Positions 37,561 through 49,690 of a stretch of 64,000 nucleotides of DNA are shown in pieces. Each line of letters opens with the position of its first letter. Position 1 is the stretch's first letter. Both the position numbers and the translations under genes were made by a program. Source of the stretch: Zoroaster sp. YZ-2022 (Eukaryota > Echinodermata > Asteroidea > Forcipulatida > Zoroasteridae); NCBI GenBank assembly GCA_029582265.1, contig CM055823.1:3162001-3226000 (forward strand), given 5' to 3'. Under the pieces are notes generated by a model that saw only the letters and a program-made list of their open reading frames with translations, ran no database searches and was not told the DNA's origin.

Positions 37561-38099
37561 AAATATGATGTTAACCCGTGATCGTAATGGCCCTGGGACC
37601 CGAATGACCATTTGACGGAACCTTTACAAGTAAATGTCATGATCTTTGAAGTTGAGACTAGAGAAGCCAAATCATATAACTCAAACATTGTTTGGGACAC
37701 ACATTTAAACATTGTTTTGAATTGATAAATAACATAGAAAACATAAAGATTGTATGGTGTGTTTTCAACATCATAAAACAATCAACTTTGACATGATTTT
37801 GCATACAGGCGCCACTTGGACCCGGGTGCCCCCCGTCCCCTGACCGCATCCCCCACCCCAATCTGCAAGGCCGTACCAAATCATTCGAATAACATACAAA
37901 CATTGGAGCATTCAACACCAAGCTCCATGGAATATTTTCTAATCCATGCATGGAATATTTCCAGAGCAAGAACGATCTGGAGATAGCTGGAAATTGAACG
38001 CCTTATTCCACCCACAACCACTACTGAAATGGTGAGCATAAGCGGCAGTGAGACGAAGCACAACTCTCACAGACCGATCTGGTCTTTTTCAAGACCAAC

Positions 38100-38320
38100 C
38101 AGTGGCGTAGCCATTGGGGACCCCTGGGGGAGGCTGTACCCCTGCCCCACTAATTTTACCCCCGAATCAGTGCCCCACGAAAAATCCTCCTACCGTGCCC
38201 CCAAAAACAGAAAGAGAAAGAAAAAGGAAACCATACCCCTGCCCCCCACGCCTCCCCACTGAAAGTAGCAATGCCCCCTCTGCCCCCTGTTACTGAAAAG
38301 TCTGGCCAGCTACGCCGCTG
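38100..38320. mobile_element. hAT MITE, CAGTGGCGTAGCC ends
   Basis: The ends CAGTGGCGTAGCC and inverted GCTACGCCGCTG are flanked by AGACCAAC and AGACCAAA (8 bp, one mismatch). It is absent from the partner segment. Confidence 0.8.
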
Positions 38321-38960
38321 AGACCAAAGGCACAAATCCACCTGGTCTTTTTCTTGTAACCACAACAAATTTTGCAAAAGGAGTGTCACATGCTACTGTC
38401 AAACCTACCATCTTTATAAATAATATTGGCAATACAAATAATAAGTATATATATATTTAAAACCAAGTTAATAACTGAGCAATGGCAAATGAATCTAACG
38501 AAAAGAGCAAACGTTCACAATCAAAATGAAACTGCAAACGGTTTTCACATGAACGTTTTACTAAAACCAATTAAATAACACGTAGTTAATAAATACCCCA
38601 AATCAAAACAATTGAACATAGCCGTTACAAACCTATCTAGAGAGCAAAACCACGTCAAATTAAAAAAATGATCCTCGGAAAAAGAAATCTCGTTCTCAAC
38701 CACTTATAATGGACCAACCCTTTCAGTGGACATCAGCATTTTTTCAGAGAAGATTGAGAATATACATACCTATAATGGCACAAAACCATCCAAAAACTCA
38801 TCCGTCCAACTAACCCATTAATATTATTCATTTGGCATCCCAAAACAGTCATGGAGCCCAACACTAAAATCTGCTTGGAAGCTTCCAAAATATGAACCAT
38901 GAGATTGTCAAATAGGACATATAATCCGTCCATCATGAGAACATATCAGTGAAAACATAA

Positions 38961-39695
38961 GGCCAAAAAAAGAAATAATTGTTGAGTTGTTGCCCTCAGT
39001 AGAAAATATTATTTTGTAAGGGGCTCAGCTTCTATCGGTCGGGATTTTTATTTTTTATTATTTTTTTCCTGATCCTTGACGTCATTTTAAGATTGAAATG
39101 CATTGGGAACTGAAACCATATATACTATGTTTTTGGCCTGGTATACCTCATTTCAACAAGGAATTTTTGCTTCAGAACAAAAAGTATCTCCAAAGACGGA
39201 GTTAGTGTACTTTCTCGCCTGGATTGGTGACACATAGAATTCATCCATAATTGCATGCGGCAATGCTCAAGTTATGCAAACATGTGAGTGGCCATTCGAT
39301 TTGAAAACGTGTAGATTTGAGTCGCAATCGTCGTTGAGTCGCAATCATGCTGATATACAAAACAGGTGCGCGAAGCAGTGGAACACATGTAGATTTGATT
39401 CGCAATCTGTTGGCACACAGTGTGCAGGCGAAGGCATATACCAGTGAGGGCTGGGGCCATTCGATTTGAAAACATATAGGATTGAGGTCTTGGGTAAAAT
39501 TAAGTTACCGGTAAAAAGTGGAGAATTTCACAAATCAAAACGTTATTATTTTTACAAAGAAAATTGGTAAGTTTCATTAATAAATAGTCGCCAGAAATGA
39601 CAGGGGAAAAGAAAAGAAAAACCCGACTCCAGAGAGATTCTCAGCACTTTGGGTTCGGTCGGTGGAGAACAACTCAACATCTCTTTTTTTGGCCC
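38961..39695. mobile_element. PIF/Harbinger-like non-autonomous element
   Basis: The ends GGCCAAAAAAAGAAATAATT and inverted CAACATCTCTTTTTTTGGCC are flanked by TAA on both sides. The partner segment has an empty TAA at 33473. The interior has repeated TAGATTTGA(G/T)TCGCAATC motifs (about 39312-39412). Confidence 0.65.
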
Positions 39696-40190
39696 TAATG
39701 GCAAAATCTACATTATTCAAAATGGGCCAAACTCACTCGAACCAACAACTAACCCTACCAAATAAATCTAATCTGTTTGATAAATTGAAATATGTCACTA
39801 CTACCTGTTTTGACCAATTGGTTCATATTATGGTACCTTTTAAACTAAAGTCAATTATTCCTATAAGGACAAAACATCATCTCTGTTACTAAAAAAGTTA
39901 CAATCTGATTCGGGAATAATCAACAGTGTAAAAGGTTCTAATGGGGAAAAAAATTGCTATCATCTCTTTTTATTTCAAGAAAATCGCCGTCAATGAGGTT
40001 TTGCTTTACAATTATTGGGAACGCAAACGTTATTATATTTAGGCATGAAAGTGGAAAATGTTGCTATACGTTATCAAAGCTTCTGTCTCTTATTTACCCT
40101 CTTCAATCATCATTAAACCAGCACCACCCAGTGTCTATGAACAATACGTTGAACGTAAAGGTTTATTATTAACTGCTGATCTAGAATTAA

Positions 40191-40880
40191 AATCTCAAAA
40201 ACCACTGTTTACAGATGCATTGGTGTGTTTTTTTCTGTTGGGCACACCTTGAACTTCAGACAGACAGACGCACTTTTGAGAGGGCAGAAAATGCATTGTT
40301 GTGGGAGGGCCACAAGTGGTTTCTTTATATAGAATATGTTGTATTTACATTATGTGAACGCCATGTGCACACATATACAATATTTTTAGATTAAAGAAAT
40401 GCCTTGATATTATGTGGAACTCTCTGAAAAATTTAAACCTCAAGGAAAGTAAACTTTGAGATTTTGAATTATATAAGAGAGATAAGTGCATAGTACATCA
40501 CCATAAATAATTTATCTGAGTGCCAAAGCTACGGTAATACATGCCCCGGAAAGCCTGTATGTGGAAGCCAAATGGCGTGAGGGTCCGTGGAAGGCCTACG
40601 GTTTTGACCCGAAAGCTTGTGGATCTCTATAGATGTGCATATCTCGAGGTACATTCCAAAAATAAAAACCAATCATGAAGAATTATGAATCGTCATAATG
40701 TTCATGCGGCGTAAGGGGACAAGAAAAATATGATAGAATATTGTTTTATAAAATGTTTCATGGCAAGGGTACTCACTTTTATGTATGTACGGTGGTGGTA
40801 AGTGCGCGTAAACTTTGGCCTATAGAATAAACAAAAAGGGTTAAATGACGATATTGATTTGTATTTATGTCTTAAACAAT
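40191..40880. other. No gene seen
   Basis: AT-rich sequence without supported exons. Confidence 0.3.
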
Positions 40881-41770
40881 CCAAAACAAATGTTAGCTTT
40901 AAAACACCTAAAGATGGGTATCGCCGATGTTTTGATATAAAGTATTTCTCAGTGTTATTTACTTCAAAAAGTAATGGATTTTATGATAGTGGTATTAAGC
41001 GCCTCAATGAGTACCGTATTTAGTTTATGTAAACTTTGCACATGTAGCTTTTGTAAAGAATCATCTCTCAATCATGTTTTATTTTCATTATACTGGTTAC
41101 AAAACATTTAAGGCGCGATATACTTTAAAGGACATACATCGTCAAGAGATCAGAGCAGACTTTAAGGGGGCATGGAATCCGTAGGTGGCCCTGATTTAAG
41201 ATAAACACAGTGATCTCGAAAATACTACTGGGTATACTGTTTATGCAGCAGCAACGCGGTAGTATGACTCTTATTATATAAATATGGGGGTATTTTGTCA
41301 GTCACAGAGTTAATCTTAAATAGTACTCGATTCCATGCCCTGTTGATCGTAGACGAACATTGTCCCTTTTAAACTATCTAGTTACTAATATTCACGATGG
41401 ACAAAGCACAACAGCACAGCACACTAATGTTTTGTACAGTCTTTTATTTTTTTACTCCAAACAAGGACCTCAGTACAAAAACTATGATTCCAGGAACCTT
41501 CACATCGACGACACATACATAGAAAAGCAAATAATGTTTACCAAGTAAAAACTCAATATTTGTTGATTACAGGCCAATAAGAATTTGATCTCAATCATTG
41601 CACATGACGCAAAACACATAAACTAACTAAAAAGTGAAAATTAGCAAGGTTGTAGAAAAATGTCTTGGTCAGATCACAGCTATTGGACCATTTAGACACA
41701 TAAATTATTATTTATACAATAGGATGAGCACGATGTGGGTCATATGGTTTATTTATATTATTCAAGGATC
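40880..41770. repeat. Paralogous segment (partner 14880-15730)
   Basis: Same order of landmarks as the 15-kb region but with frequent small insertions. It includes a copy of the AGGGAC-ended MITE. Confidence 0.75.
41129..41367. mobile_element. TTAA-flanked MITE, AGGGAC ends (copy 3)
   Basis: Degraded ends AGGACATACATCGTCAAGAG and AACATTGTCCCTTTTAA. It lies inside the paralogous segment, so it is inherited with it rather than newly inserted. Confidence 0.65.
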
Positions 41771-41926
41771 TGACTTTCTATCTTGTTAATGTTTAATAAC
41801 ATTGAGACTAATGTTAACACAGAACATTGGCGCTTAAGTGTTTAGCAGTTTCTCCTCAGTGGAAGAAAAAAATTATTTTTTTTCAAAGTTACATTTCCTT
41901 TTTTAAAGAGGGGGTGCCAAATTGTC

Positions 41927-42196
41927 ATGGTGAGAAACCCTTTCCCACCAGAAGAATTAGTGAGTTTAAAAGAAAAATACAGGAGCAATAATCACGGGTT
42001 ATACATCGTCGCAGCTAGCTGTATGAAGGGTTTCGAATATCGGCAGGAAGGTTTCGATCAATCTGGATTGTTTCCGTCTACTTTTGGACTAATACAAAGT
42101 CTGGAGAAAACATTCAAAGTTTATCAAAGGCCAGCGTTATTACACAAGAGGTTATTACGGTTCGCGATAATGAGCGTCATTTGTGTTGGCAGATAA
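41927..42196 (+). CDS. Unassigned ORF of 89 residues
   Basis: ATG (GTCATGG context) to TAA, beginning MVRNPFPPEELVSLKEKYRS and ending VICVGR. The mix of charged residues is protein-like, but I recognise no family. No splice sites or neighbours support it. It may be a fragment of a transposable element. Confidence 0.2.
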   Translation: MVRNPFPPEELVSLKEKYRSNNHGLYIVAASCMKGFEYRQEGFDQSGLFPSTFGLIQSLEKTFKVYQRPALLHKRLLRFAIMSVICVGR

Positions 42197-43185
42197 AACT
42201 TACGAGCCGCAGACTGGTCCAAGCTCCATCCGTATAAAATGCATCACAAAATCGATTCATTCATGTAAAATTGCTGCAACGAATTTCAAGGGACAAAGGA
42301 TTTTTTGAGACCAGCTTGACTTTTAATAATATTCTTTTCTTTTTACACTTTATTCTTTTGCTTTGTACTTTTATTCACTTAGAGACATTGTATTATCATA
42401 ATAAATAGAGAAGGAAAATCTTAATAGTCCTGTACATTCATTTTAGATAAAAAGCACATTGACCAGGCAAAGAATTGGCACAAAGGCATATTAGATTGCC
42501 ATTAATAAATAATAATAATATAATTTTGAGACAAATAAACCCAAGACTGACTTTGGGCACTATTAAATTAGTTGGGGAGGCATCCAGATACAGCAACACA
42601 GCCAGGACCAGAGGCTTTTTTAACACTGTTGAATGCCAGGAGCACCTCACCAGGATTTAGGCACTGTTATAATGTACTTTTAAGAAATGAAACAGAATGA
42701 GGATGTTACTGTTGAGCGAATACAGTTATATAAAATGTTTAGCCTTAGGTATATACTAACTACCATTATTTTAAACGTGGTTCTTATATAACTATGTTCT
42801 ATGACATTTATGTCCAAGCATTTATTTACTAATAGTATAAAAAGAAAAGGCATTTGCAAGTTATCGATAATTTATTTGGTGACTGGCAACCTAGTGCTTA
42901 CCTTTTGTCTTGCTGGGAGTAGAATTATAGAGAGTCATTTCTAATAAATACAGAATTGAATTTCGAGTAGAATTGATGTCATTGCACATAATAATTAAAA
43001 AGAGCTCATCTCTCATTCAGACCCTGCGTGGCACACTTCAGTCCACCATTATACAGTAAAATGCAGTCAGCCAGGTGCAAAGACTGGAATGTCGATCCAA
43101 ACCACCACTTTTTTTCATCCAATAGGTCCAGCAATGTACAAAAACTTTAACAACCCCGTAAGGTGGAGAATAAGGTGATGGGAAA
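42197..43185. other. No gene seen
   Basis: AT-rich sequence. An ORF at 42475-42660 has no supporting context. Confidence 0.3.
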
Positions 43186-43924
43186 AACTTTTATTCCAGG
43201 ATATTTATTTTTTGAAAATTTTTAAGATTTGACCAAACTGAGGAAATGGCCCTTTAAAATTTAGAAGGGGGAAAAAAATTTTTCCCAAAAAAAAGGGGCC
43301 CCCTCAAAAATTTTTATGGTTTTCCAAAACCCCAAATTGTAAATTTTCCCAGGGTTTTTGAAAGTAAATTTTGTTTCTGAAAAAAAGGGAGGAAAACCCA
43401 AAGTTTGTTTATTATACATTTTTACTAAAAAAAATTTGACTTTATTTTCCTTAAAAACCCTTAAACTGTGAAATTATTAAAAGAAAATTTTGTTTAAAAA
43501 ATTGAATTATAAAAAAAAAATACAAATTTATAAACGAAAAACCCCCCTTGATCCCCGTATCCCTTTGCAAAAAGAGGCTACCAGACAGTCAAAAGTTGGG
43601 AATTAGAGTTTTAAATTGGGGTCTTTGTCATTTTCTCCCCAAAAGAAGGACGAAAAGAAAAAAAGCCACCCAGCCTTTTTGGGGACATGGATTGGGTTGA
43701 CGAGGTTTGTTCCCGAATAAGCAATCTTTCAACTAACCAGTGTTTCACGAGTTAATCAAAACCCTAAGCCCTTTTAAATTGATGCCAAATTATCGTTTGG
43801 GTGGCATTTCTTTGCCATTGATTGTTTTTCAATCTTTTACGGGCAGCCCGGAATCTGACAACGGGCCATCCATCCGGGCTCACCAATTCAAATTCAGGAG
43901 TGATGAGACCTTTCTCCATGCCCC
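43186..43924. other. Low-quality sequence before gap
   Basis: Base composition changes abruptly into smeared homopolymers (for example GGGGGAAAAAAATTTTTCCC). The start, ATTCCAGGATATTTATTT, still matches the repeat at about 8283. This looks like uncorrected contig-end sequence, so no ORF here should be trusted. Confidence 0.7.
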
Positions 43925-44424
43925 NNNNNNNNNNNNNNNNNNNNNNNNNNNNNNNNNNNNNNNNNNNNNNNNNNNNNNNNNNNNNNNNNNNNNNNNNNNN
44001 NNNNNNNNNNNNNNNNNNNNNNNNNNNNNNNNNNNNNNNNNNNNNNNNNNNNNNNNNNNNNNNNNNNNNNNNNNNNNNNNNNNNNNNNNNNNNNNNNNNN
44101 NNNNNNNNNNNNNNNNNNNNNNNNNNNNNNNNNNNNNNNNNNNNNNNNNNNNNNNNNNNNNNNNNNNNNNNNNNNNNNNNNNNNNNNNNNNNNNNNNNNN
44201 NNNNNNNNNNNNNNNNNNNNNNNNNNNNNNNNNNNNNNNNNNNNNNNNNNNNNNNNNNNNNNNNNNNNNNNNNNNNNNNNNNNNNNNNNNNNNNNNNNNN
44301 NNNNNNNNNNNNNNNNNNNNNNNNNNNNNNNNNNNNNNNNNNNNNNNNNNNNNNNNNNNNNNNNNNNNNNNNNNNNNNNNNNNNNNNNNNNNNNNNNNNN
44401 NNNNNNNNNNNNNNNNNNNNNNNN
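43925..44424. other. Assembly gap of 500 N
   Basis: Exactly 500 N, matching the first gap. The missing interval may contain the 3' part of the NLR2 locus. Confidence 0.99.
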
Positions 44425-44743
44425 CGAACCGGGTTTGAAAAGAGTTTGGTACTTTGGTTATGCTTAATATTATTTTAGATGGCGTCCATCCTGGGCATGA
44501 TCTACGCATAGTATCTCCTTCATGATACAATTTCTGTGGGTCTTTTGAAGCACCGAGGTCAACGACATTGCTGGAGAACTTACTGCACATCTCAGATACT
44601 TTATTTTGTGCAAAAAGACCATCTATTTCTGTTTGTGTTGGTGTGATCATCTGCATGGCACAACTATTATTATAATCCATCTTAAACGTGATTCCAGAAT
44701 GGAACATTTTGTGGAGTTTTGCTACAAGCTATATGGAACTTTG
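44425..44743 (-). CDS. Open fragment running into the gap, unassigned
   Basis: The minus-strand frame from 44743 stays open into the gap. It includes FKMDYNNSCAMQMITPTQTE and ends VPNSFQTRF at the N run. It lies just past the NLR2-derived minisatellite, so it could be decayed downstream NLR2 sequence, but it does not align by eye with NLR1. Function unknown. Confidence 0.2.
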
Positions 44744-44756
44744 CACCGGCCATCAG

Positions 44757-45357
44757 AATTTGGGAATTGTGTATTCCGTCAGTAGTATTTTCTAGAATTT
44801 GGGAATTGTGTATTCCGCCAGTAGTATTTTTATAACATTTTAGAATTGTGTATTCGCCAGTATTTTCTAGAATTTTGGAATTGTGTATTCCGCCAGTAGT
44901 ATTTTCTAGAATTTGGGAATTGTGTATTCCGTCAGTAGTATTTTCTAGAATTTGGGAATTGTGTATTCCGCCAGTGGTATTTTCTAGAATTTTGAAATTG
45001 TGTATTCCGCCAGTAGTATTTTTATAACATTTTGGAATTGTGTATTCTGCCAGTAGTATTTTGTAGAATTTGGGAATTGTGTATTCCGCCAGTAGTATTT
45101 TGTAGAATTTTGAAATTGTGTATTCCGCCAGTAGTATTTTTATAACATTTTGGAATTGTGTATTCCGCCAGTGGTATTTTCTAGAATTTTGAAATTGTGT
45201 ATTCCGCCAGTAGTATTTTTATAACATTTTGGAATTGTGTATTCCGCCAGTGGTATTTTCTAGAATTTGGGAATTGTGTATTCCGCCAGTGGTATTTTCT
45301 AGAATTTGGGAATTGTGTATTCCGCTATTAGTATTTTTATAGAATTTGGGAGTTTGT
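44757..45357. repeat. Minisatellite, 39/40-bp unit, derived from NLR coding sequence
   Basis: About 15 copies of a unit containing GGAATTGTGTATTCCGCCAG. Read on the minus strand, the 39-bp form gives 13 codons, ILENTTGGIHNSQ, which resembles NILDRVCDGIHNIRD of NLR1 (plus-strand TTGTGTATTCCATCA near 19667). A 40-bp variant (with TTTTATAACATTTTGG) interrupts the frame. Confidence 0.9.
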
Positions 45358-45429
45358 GAAGGTTAAGTAAAATAAGAATTAAATTTGTATATAAGTCATT
45401 GAAGAAGTGTGATAGAGATCTTTTAATTA

Positions 45430-47501
45430 TTGTGTCCAGTCAAATAGACATGTTCACATCCTACATTGTCATGGAGGGAGCCACCCATAGTGGCTACGTG
45501 ACAGTGAGAGGGGCGGGTTGTTACAACAACACAACATTCTCTACCTATCTTTCAATTAAGCATTTTAAGGATAGAACCGAATGAGGTCTCACTGAGTTCA
45601 TCTTTAGATGTCATCAATTCATCAAAACCATCCATCAAAATCAACCCTTTGTCAGGGTTGGTGGTAATGTATGATTTCAAATCAGATTTATTTATAGGTA
45701 TGTCATCATCTAAGAGCTGATTGGAAATTGCATCAATAAGCTTCCAGGTTTGTTCTAATGCATGCATTTTCAAGACAAAAACAAGTTTGTACTTCCTTAG
45801 TACAGGCCTGGAATTTCATTTTTAGGGCAAGGCCACTTTGGCCTTCGATAGGGGCAAATTTTTAAGGGCACCAAAGCCAAAGGGAAGGGCACCAAGGCCA
45901 AAGTAAAAAAGCAAAAAGGGCACTAATATTTCAAAAATCAACACTTACCCGACAAAAACTTACTTACCCGAGTTTAGTTTCTGGCATTTAACAGCCGATT
46001 TATTTAGCTCAAGTTGTTTGGTTCGTTTTAGGCGAGGCATTTCAATGAAGTTAATGTTTGTTTCGTTTCGGAAAGCTTTATTTGCACCACAATCACACTC
46101 GTTGCATCGATGCTTGTTGTTACGCGACGATGCTTACAAACGCAAAACAAGTTTGCGTGCACGATGCAGCCCGGAGACCAGACGTTACTATCTTGAGCTA
46201 GCGTGAGATACTGAACAGGGACCAGTCTATTTTGGCCACAAACCAGCTGCTGACGTCACGTAAATAGACTTGTCAAAGTCACCAATACAGGTCGTCCCGG
46301 TTCAGCATGAATGAAACAGACTTACTACGACAATCGCAACTTCGCGGTTTTAGGACACATTGGGTCCGAAACCCGAACCAAAACTATGAGCAATGATTGT
46401 CGCAGCTAGAACTGGCCCAATGATCCTCCATTATATTGTCAGTATAATCACCCCATGGGACGATCTCTACTGGCAACATTCACAAGTTTCTTTTCGTGAT
46501 GCGCGAGCTTACAGTACAGCTGATGAGCGATAGGAGCTGCCTTGTTTAACGATGCTACTCCCACCGGAAAGAATTGAGCGCAATGCTATTTATTGAATTT
46601 TCAGAGGGGGCAACGTTAAAAATTCCACTGCAGATGCTTGATAAAGTTACGTATTGTAGTCGAAAGTTGGGCCTTCCGTGGCTGGGATCGGAAGTAAGGC
46701 CGTTTCCGAATTTGGCGGCTACGGCTGTGGCTGCGTCAGCATGCGCTGCAGCATAGGCTGCCCTGAGCAACGCTCATATAGCAGCAGCCGCAACCGTAGC
46801 TGCCAATTTGGACACGGCTTTAATAACGGGCGGTGGGCCGTATATCTGGCGTGAGTCGTGGCTGGCCGGCTGCGCAGCATTACCGTGGAAGTCTCACGCA
46901 TACATGTACATGTATATTCAAACATTGGGGTCCATTACAGTGATTTTGTTTTCCTTTGATCTGATCCTTCACACGACACGTAACGTTGACTTAATTTTTA
47001 TTTTGTGTGTGAACGGAACGTGCCGAGCCGCATCGCGCTAGCATGATCTTCCAAAAAGGGCACAACGGCCATGGGGAAAAAGGGCATGGCAAAATTGGCC
47101 GTGATATTGGTTCATTTGCAAGGGGCATCACGGCCACTAAAAGGGCAACGACGGCAATGGCCGTCGTGAAATTCCAGGCCTGCTTAGTACACTGCTGGAT
47201 GTGATGGCCCAATCATAAGACATTTTGTCAATAATAGTCGATTTCCCAATACCAGCTGTTCCATTTAAAATGATTGGTTTTATTAGATTGACCTCTTCTG
47301 TTTCAGTGATGAATATATCCTCATATGATTTAAGCTTTTCCACATCATTATCATCATTTTGTAAAATGAGCTTTGTAAAGATGTCCATGATGTGCATCTT
47401 ATCATCATCCACCCATGGGATCATCTGTACATAGCTACCTGTGGTCATGTGTCTTCTTCTCAATGCCTCTTCAGTCTTATCAGCAGCATCTTGGGCTGGA
47501 T
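45430..47501 (-). pseudogene. NLR2 NACHT exon, disrupted
   Basis: The exon starts at 47501 after acceptor TATTGGTTGCAG, phase 1, with DPAQDAADKTEEALRRRHMT, closely like NLR1. Walker A is GTAGIGKST. Coding is interrupted at 47183 by a 1,380-bp transposon and resumes at 45802 in frame (RKYKLVFVLKMHALEQ), continuing to Walker B LILMDGFDEL. At 45552-45554 a TGA replaces the Arg codon of NLR1 (LN-stop-KIGREC), after which VVVTTRPSH is still readable until about 45430. The remainder of NACHT and the LRRs are missing or replaced by the 39-bp minisatellite and the gap. The transposon, the nonsense codon and the truncation make the locus non-functional as a full NLR. A truncated transcript is possible. 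Confidence 0.9.
45803..47182. mobile_element. hAT-like non-autonomous transposon inside NLR2
   Basis: Perfect 15-bp inverted ends CAGGCCTGGAATTTC are flanked by CTTAGTA on both sides (45796-45802 and 47183-47189). The duplication is 8 bp (CTTAGTAC) if the terminal C at the left is counted as target. Subterminal repeats of AGGGCA and GGCCAAAG / ACGGCCA, typical of hAT, lie at each end. The 1.38-kb interior has no transposase and includes a TGACGTCA site near 46252. Removing the element plus one duplication restores the NLR2 frame exactly. Confidence 0.9.
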
Positions 47502-47975
47502 CTGCAACCAATAAAAATACAGACTGCTTTTATACAGACGTCCAGAAACTAAACCACAAAACTTAAATATCTATATTCTATGTATGCAGAATTCAAAACT
47601 GAAAGAATTTGCATAGTAATTGTTGCTGGGATCAAATTTATTGTGAAAAGAGGGATGAAGTCAGACAACCAGACAGTAGGAAGCCACAGCTATGCTGGGT
47701 CCAGGGCTAGTTTGGATTTTATACAGGACTGCTAATTATTCTTCAGATTATTTGGCCAGTGGTGTATAAATACAGGCAGTAAAGTATACCTTACATTCAC
47801 CTGAGTAAAAATCATAATCATCATAACTGGGTTTGGATTTACACCATTTTTTTTTTCATTGTTTTTTGAAAATTGTTTAGAAAAAATGGAAACATTTTGG
47901 GAACTTTGGACCAGATTTTGAGAATTTTGGTTTATATGATTGAGAATAATTTACTGCACCAATTTCTTAATTTAC

Positions 47976-48047
47976 CTGTACATGTATGTGGTGATAAAAT
48001 TTCCCGAAGTTCTTCATCAGCAGATGCAGATGATTCTTGATGTCGCC
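47976..48047 (-). CDS. NLR2 linker exon, 72 bp
   Basis: Acceptor CTTTTCTCAG|GG and donor GTACAG|GTAAAT, phase 1-1. It encodes GRHQESSASADEELREILSP followed by HTCT. It joins the membrane exon above to the NACHT exon below in frame. It is acidic and Ser-rich, unlike the basic NLR1 cassettes. It belongs to a pseudogene locus. Confidence 0.65.
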
Positions 48048-48118
48048 CTGAGAAAAGTTGCAATATAATATTAGTGAAAATGTTTCTGTTGGTCCTGTGA
48101 TAAATTAGCCATGCATCC

Positions 48119-48995
48119 TGATATTTTTCACTAGAAATAAAAGATACCCTAAATAAAGATGAATGCATGGAAATAATATATAATACAGGCTGGCCTGTCA
48201 GAAGGTACTGACTAGAAATAAGATACCCTAAATAAAGATGAATGCATGGAAATAATATATAATACAGGCTGGCCTGTCAGAAGGTACTGACTAGAAATAA
48301 GATACCCTCAATAAAGATGAGTGCATGGAAATAATATATAATACAGGCTGGCCTGTCAGAAGGTACTGACTAGAAATAAGATACCCTGAATAAAGATGAA
48401 TGCATGGAAATAATATATAATACAGGCTGGCCTGTCAGAAGGTACTGACTAGAAATAAGATACCCTCAATAAAGATGAGTGCATGAAAATAATATATAAT
48501 ACAGGCTGGCCTGTCGGAAGGTACTGACTAGAAATAAGATACCCTAAATAAAGATGAGTGCATGGAAATAATATATAATACAGGCTGGCCTGTCAGAAGG
48601 TATTGACTAGAAATAAGATACCCTAAATAAAGATGAATGCATGGAAATAATATATAATACAGGCTGGCCTGTCAGAAGGTACTGACTAGAAATAAGATAC
48701 CCTAAATAAAGATGAATGCATGGAACTAATATAATACAGGCTGGCCTGTCAGAAGGTACTGAATAGAAATAAGATACCCTAAATAAAGATGAATGCATGG
48801 AAATAATATAATACAGGCTGGCCTGTCAGAAGGTACTGACTAGAAATAAGATACCCTAAATAAAGATGAATGCATGGAAATAATATAATACAGGCTGGCC
48901 TGTCAGAAGGTACTGACTAGAAATAAGATGCCCTAAATGAAGATGAATGCATGGAAATATATAATACAGGGCTGGCCTGTCGGAAGGTATTGAAG
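48119..48995. repeat. Minisatellite, 79-bp unit (77-bp variants), about 11 copies, in NLR2 intron
   Basis: The unit contains ATACAGGCTGGCCTGTCAGA. The period is 79 bp (48167 to 48246), with later copies lacking a TA. Confidence 0.96.
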
Positions 48996-49299
48996 AGGGA
49001 AGGGTGTGTAGAGGGGGAGGCAATAGGAATACACACTATGTTAATTTTTTTTTCCCCCTGTATATCGGTTTTTACATGGCATTCTAACACAAGTTGGTTG
49101 GAGCACCCCTGGCCCCATACCTGTAGCAGAACAAAAGTTAAATACTAAAACATCATACTTCATTTACATAAGTTGTATTCATGAACAATTTCATCGCCTT
49201 GAAATGACTAATAACAACCCTAGCTGCATAATTGTTCCTAAATAAATTATTTTAATGGAGTGGGTTTTTGTTTAAATATTTTCATAAAACATTATTTGG

Positions 49300-49690
49300 G
49301 TTTGCCTAGACTAGCCTACCTAGACTAGCCTGCCTAGACTAGCCTACCTAGAGTCCTAGACTAGCCTACCTAGACTAGCCTACCTAGAGTCCTAGACTAG
49401 CCTACCTAGAGTCCTAGACTAGCCTACCTAGAGTCCTAGACTAGCCTACCCAGACTAGCCTACCTAGAGTCCCAGACTAGCCTACCACGAGTCCTAGACT
49501 AGCCTACCTAGAGTCCTAGACTAGCCTACCTAGAGTCCTAGACTAGCCTACCTAGAGTCCTAGACTAGCCTACCCAGAGTCCCAGATCCAGCTCACCTAG
49601 AGTCCCAGACTAGCCTACCCAGAGTCCCAGACTAGCCTACCTAGAGTCCTAGACTAGCCTACCTAGAGTCCTAGACTAGCCTACCTGGCC
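49300..49690. repeat. Minisatellite, 22-bp unit, in NLR2 intron
   Basis: The basic unit is GACTAGCCTACCTAGAGTCC plus TA. Some units are shortened to a 14-bp AGACTAGCCTACCT-type half. About 18 copies. It contains CTAG-rich self-complementary motifs. Confidence 0.95.

Larger units (their letters stand above)
37565..40190. repeat. Paralogous segment B (partner 32016-33930)
   Basis: Collinear with segment A but carrying many one- to five-base insertions, plus two element insertions (38100 and 38961) absent from A. Confidence 0.8.

Noticed and set aside
43740..44478. Plus-strand ORFs spanning the second N run
   Set aside because: Gap characters plus low-quality flanking sequence.
46018..47041. 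Several ORFs within the NLR2 insert, including an Ala-rich one
   Set aside because: Short, in both orientations, with no transposase motif. The interior of a non-autonomous element.
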